Source of the DNA: Acidobacteriota bacterium
GTDB taxonomy: Bacteria > Acidobacteriota > Blastocatellia > Pyrinomonadales > Pyrinomonadaceae
DNA length: 7,559 bases
Direction: 5' to 3'
NCBI GenBank assembly: GCA_019247865.1
Contig: JAFBAJ010000034.1
Span: 1-7,559 of the forward strand
Positions 5,333-7,559 of the stretch are shown piece after piece. The number at the start of each line of letters is the position of its first letter. Position 1 is the stretch's first letter. Under the pieces are notes generated by a model that was given only the letters and a program-made list of their open reading frames with translations, made no database searches and was not told the origin of the DNA. Made by a program: the position numbers and the translations under genes.

Positions 5333-5959
5333 TCAACGCTTCGCCCCGGCCTGCCTCAGCAGCCGCACAATTTCGGCGCGACCCGGCGCGGTCGCACGCA
5401 GCCATTCGTACAGCGCCTGATCCTCTTCCGCATGCGGTTCCGAGAGTGCCGCGTCAATGTTCTTCAGCCATTGCAGAACGGTATCATCGTCCCAGGACTT
5501 TTGATTCACGTCCACGTCATGCTCAAGCAGGAGGCGCACCAATTCCACTGCGCCTAAGGTCGCCGCGATGACCAGCGGAGTCTCGCCCCGATCCGTGGCG
5601 CGTATGTTGACGTTCGCCCCGCGCGCGATGAGCAGCCGAATGACCCGTTGGTGTCCGCCGGGAATTGCGTCCGTGCAGGTCGCCAAATCTTCCGATTCGT
5701 CGATGAAGGAGCGCCGCGCCTCTGCCGGAACATCTGCGACCAGCGCGCCGGAGAAAGCCACGAGCAGCGCCGTGTGTCCGCCCTCGTCCTTCGCTTCGAG
5801 CTTTGCGCCTTTGTTGAGCAGTGCTTCGACGATCTCCGCGCGCCCGCAGGCGGCGGCGCGCATCAGCGCCGTCTCACCGTCTTCCTCTGCGCTCTGCGCG
5901 AAGACTGTCTGCGACAAAAATAGAAGGAGCAGAAAAAATAGAACCGCTTTGAATCGCAT
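5333..5959 (-). CDS. Secreted ankyrin-repeat protein
   Basis: The 208-residue product starts with a clear signal peptide (MRFK, then a long Leu/Phe core, with likely cleavage after VFA at 19-21), so it should be exported to the periplasm. The mature part carries about four ankyrin-type helix pairs. The best are GETALMRAAACGRAEIVEAL at 28-47, then GHTALLVAF at 61-69, GHQRVIRLLIARGANVNIR at 102-120, and GETPLVIAATLGAVELVRLL at 125-144. A degenerate C-terminal unit follows with GRAEIVRLLRQAGAKR at 193-208. A 30-residue insert with two acidic stretches and a Cys (about 75-103) interrupts the second repeat. Ankyrin repeats bind partner proteins; the partner is unknown. The start was chosen for its GTGAGG ribosome binding site and immediate signal peptide; a frame extension to 6031 has neither. 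Confidence 0.82.
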   Translation of the reverse strand: MRFKAVLFFLLLLFLSQTVFAQSAEEDGETALMRAAACGRAEIVEALLNKGAKLEAKDEGGHTALLVAFSGALVADVPAEARRSFIDESEDLATCTDAIPGGHQRVIRLLIARGANVNIRATDRGETPLVIAATLGAVELVRLLLEHDVDVNQKSWDDDTVLQWLKNIDAALSEPHAEEDQALYEWLRATAPGRAEIVRLLRQAGAKR

Positions 5960-5965
5960 GCCGAG

Positions 5966-5971
5966 CCTCAC
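5966..5971 (-). promoter_or_regulatory. Ribosome binding site deciding the ankyrin-protein start
   Basis: On the minus strand GTGAGG lies 6 bases before the ATG at 5959. It supports the signal-peptide start over the upstream in-frame ATG at 6031, which has no such site. Confidence 0.5.
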
Positions 5972-6011
5972 TTTCCGTGAAACTCGAAAGCGATTCGCAT
6001 GCCGCGATGAG

Positions 6012-6039
6012 TTGCTCTTATCTACCGGCATTGTATGAT
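6012..6039 (+). promoter_or_regulatory. Candidate sigma70-type promoter for the lipid kinase gene
   Basis: TTGCTC at 6012-6017, a 16-base spacer, and TATGAT at 6034-6039 (five of six matches to the -10 consensus). A transcript start near 6046 would leave a leader of about 44 nt before the ATG at 6090. The -35 match is weak. The segment also overlaps the upstream region of the divergent ankyrin gene. Confidence 0.35.
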
Positions 6040-6089
6040 GCCGTTGGTAATTTGAGCCGCATCAAATCGCCGACAGAAGTCAGAAAAAG

Positions 6090-6986
6090 ATGAGCCGGTC
6101 AACCACAGTCTTGATCTCGAACCCACGGGCAGGGCAGGGCGGCGCACAGCGCGCGCGCGAAGTCGCTCGTTTCCGCGAGGCGATGCTTGCGCGCGGAGTC
6201 GAGCTCGAAGTCCTCAACACGACGGCGCAGGACGAAGCGACGCAGCTCGCCGCGCAGGCCGCCGCAGACGGAGTGGAGACAATCATCGTCTCCGGCGGCG
6301 ACGGGACGATCAACGAGGCCGTGCAGGGATTAGTCGGCACACGCGCGCGTCTCGCCATCTGGCCGCGCGGGACGGCCAACGTGCTCGCGCGCGAGATCGG
6401 GATGCCGGTCAACTACGAGCAGGCGGCGGAGATCATCGCGCGCGGAAAAACGAAGCGCATCTATCCCGGCTGTGCTGTGCTGGAAGGGACCGGCGCGCGC
6501 CGCTATTTTCTGCTGATGGCCGGGATCGGCCTCGACGCTTCGGTGGTGGAGGGCACGCGCCCCGCGCTCAAGCGGCGCTTCGGCAAGGCTGCTTTCTGGT
6601 ACGCAGGGTTGGAGCATCTGGCTCGCTGGAAGCCTGTCTCTTTTGAGCTGGAGGTTGAAGGAGAGATGCTCCCGGCCACCTTCGCGGCCGTCGGCAAGGG
6701 CTCGCTCTACGGCGGCGGCCTGCGCCTCACTCCGCGCGCGCGCCTCGACGAGCCGCTGTTCGAGATCTGCATCATCAAATCCGAGAGCCGCCTGAGATAC
6801 CTGCGCCTGCTCCCGGCGACGCTCGGCGAGGGCCTCGCGGATGACCCGCCCGACATACTCTTCAGACGTGCCACGCGCGCGCGCGTCACAGGCCGCGTCG
6901 CCGTGCAGGTTGACGGAGAACTCATCGGCCATCCGCCGATGACCTTCGAGGTCGTCAACGAGACGATTGAGCTCGTCGTCCCTTAA
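6090..6986 (+). CDS. Diacylglycerol/lipid kinase, YegS/DgkB type
   Basis: The 298-residue soluble-type lipid kinase has the DAGK catalytic domain signature. NPRAGQGG at 11-18 is the first nucleotide-side loop; VSGGDGTINEAV at 67-78 holds the GGDGT motif that binds the nucleotide phosphates; WPRGTANVLAREI at 91-103 is the third conserved motif. AGIGLDASVV at 144-153 lies in the C-terminal beta-sandwich domain, with KGSLYGGGLRLTPRA at 203-217 and VDGEL at 274-278 closing the active site. Family members phosphorylate diacylglycerol to phosphatidic acid, returning it to phospholipid synthesis, though some prefer other lipids, so the substrate is inferred. Length is normal. The ATG follows AGAAAAAG without a strong Shine-Dalgarno site. 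It is divergent from the ankyrin gene and converges with the M61 protease gene across a perfect hairpin. Confidence 0.9.
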   Translation: MSRSTTVLISNPRAGQGGAQRAREVARFREAMLARGVELEVLNTTAQDEATQLAAQAAADGVETIIVSGGDGTINEAVQGLVGTRARLAIWPRGTANVLAREIGMPVNYEQAAEIIARGKTKRIYPGCAVLEGTGARRYFLLMAGIGLDASVVEGTRPALKRRFGKAAFWYAGLEHLARWKPVSFELEVEGEMLPATFAAVGKGSLYGGGLRLTPRARLDEPLFEICIIKSESRLRYLRLLPATLGEGLADDPPDILFRRATRARVTGRVAVQVDGELIGHPPMTFEVVNETIELVVP

Positions 6987-6992
6987 AGAAGG

Positions 6993-7068
6993 TTTCACGC
7001 AAAGGCGCTGGTGACGCAAAGAAGAGCCTGAGTGCTTTCCTTTGCGTCACCAGCGCCTTTGCGTGAGA
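6993..7068. repeat. 27-bp perfect dyad with the word ACGCAAAG, likely two-way terminator
   Basis: Bases 6995-7021 and 7040-7066 are perfect inverted repeats (27 bp), extendable by a U-G pair (6994/7067) and a T-A pair (6993/7068), around an 18-nt loop. The word ACGCAAAG occurs twice in the left arm (6997-7004 and 7014-7021). The element fills the 84-base gap between two convergent genes: it starts 6 bases after the lipid kinase stop and ends 2 bases before the protease stop. Position suggests it ends transcription in both directions, although neither side has a proper U-tract. Confidence 0.88.
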
Positions 7069-7070
7069 AT

Positions 7071-7559
7071 TTATATTCCCTTCACCCACGCCGCACGCAG
7101 AGCGCGCATCTCTGGCGTGGCGTCGCTGCGTTCTTCGATGCGATAGGTATAACGTTCCGGGTCTGCGAGGGTGATGGTGGTCTGTATGGTCTGGCGGTCG
7201 CGTCGCAGTGTGACGGGGATGCGCTCGCCGCGCTTGTGTTGATTGAGCATGACCGTCCAGTCCTCCGGTCTGACCACCGTGCCGCCCAGAGTCAGGATCA
7301 TGTCGTCCGTCTGCAAGCCTGCCGCTTCGGCCGCCGAATCGTTGCGGACGGAGCGCACACGAACGCCCTGCGTCGTCTCTTCGTCGAGCGTGATGCCCGC
7401 CGTGTATGGCGCAGGCTCGCGCACGAGCTTTAAGCCGAGATAGCCTAAGGCTTCATCGTATGGCAGCACCTCTGCCCCGCGCACGTAGCGCCTGAAGAAA
7501 TCCTTCATGTCGTGTCCGGCGACCTCCGTCGTGACGCGCTCGAAATCCGCGCCGGTGTA
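7071..7559 (-). CDS. M61-type (glycyl aminopeptidase-like) protease, C-terminal fragment with PDZ domain
   Basis: The frame is open from the right edge of the window to a TAA stop, giving the last 162 residues of a longer protein. Residues 1-43 (TEVAGHDMKDFFRRYVRG at 11-28, then LPYDEALGYLGL at 32-43) match the helical tail of the M61 catalytic domain, where an FF..YV.G..ELPY-type motif precedes the PDZ domain. Residues about 44-135 form the PDZ domain, with GVRVRSVRNDSAAEAAGLQT at 65-84, DDMIL at 85-89, and the strand RIPVTLRRD at 113-121. The zinc-binding HExxH motif would lie upstream, outside the window, so activity cannot be checked. Family members are metallo-aminopeptidases preferring Gly or Ala. 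A Tricorn-like or other PDZ peptidase is less likely given the motif before the PDZ domain. Confidence 0.83.
   Translation of the reverse strand, partial: YTGADFERVTTEVAGHDMKDFFRRYVRGAEVLPYDEALGYLGLKLVREPAPYTAGITLDEETTQGVRVRSVRNDSAAEAAGLQTDDMILTLGGTVVRPEDWTVMLNQHKRGERIPVTLRRDRQTIQTTITLADPERYTYRIEERSDATPEMRALRAAWVKGI

Overview
The window is GC-rich, mostly coding, and looks like chromosome from a free-living bacterium, most likely an acidobacterium (possibly Blastocatellia). The best taxonomic clue is the minus-strand von Willebrand factor A protein, which belongs to a family that is greatly expanded in Acidobacteriota. Sparse Shine-Dalgarno sites and gaps filled with several unrelated palindromic repeats fit that picture. 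The assignment is inference, not proof.

Layout from left to right: (1) the 3' end of a DegP/HtrA-type periplasmic protease with its last PDZ domain; (2) a 35-bp hairpin repeat; (3) a stand-alone NYN-domain (LabA/DUF88-like) putative ribonuclease with a Cys/His knuckle; (4) a GC-rich nested palindrome and tandem-repeat block between convergent genes; (5) a secreted, probably lipid-anchored VWFA-related protein on the minus strand, with a good sigma70-type promoter and an EF-hand-like loop at its C-terminus; (6) a 321-base divergent intergenic region holding a decayed word-repeat dyad and a candidate promoter for rpiB; (7) rpiB, ribose-5-phosphate isomerase B; (8) a third dyad repeat that supplies the rpiB stop codon; (9) a GT28/MGDG-synthase-like diacylglycerol glycosyltransferase; (10) on the minus strand, a YjdF/DUF2238 membrane protein and a secreted ankyrin-repeat protein; (11) on the plus strand, a YegS/DgkB-type diacylglycerol kinase; (12) a perfect 27-bp hairpin; and (13) the 3' end of an M61-type (glycyl aminopeptidase-like) protease with a PDZ domain, cut by the window edge.

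There is no single operon or defence system here. Genes alternate strand and most look like single-gene units. The only functional link I would propose is lipid metabolism: the glycosyltransferase and the lipid kinase both plausibly consume diacylglycerol. Several products act in the cell envelope (HtrA, VWFA protein, ankyrin protein, M61 protease, YjdF).

The least explained material is between the genes. Four dyad elements of unrelated sequence each have arms built from a repeated 7-10 nt word (ACGCGGAT, AAGTCCA, CACAGAG, ACGCAAAG). A fifth element is a nested palindrome of GCCCC/GGGGC blocks. They sit in five of the nine gaps, often within a few bases of start or stop codons, and are the best candidates for an under-described repeat system.
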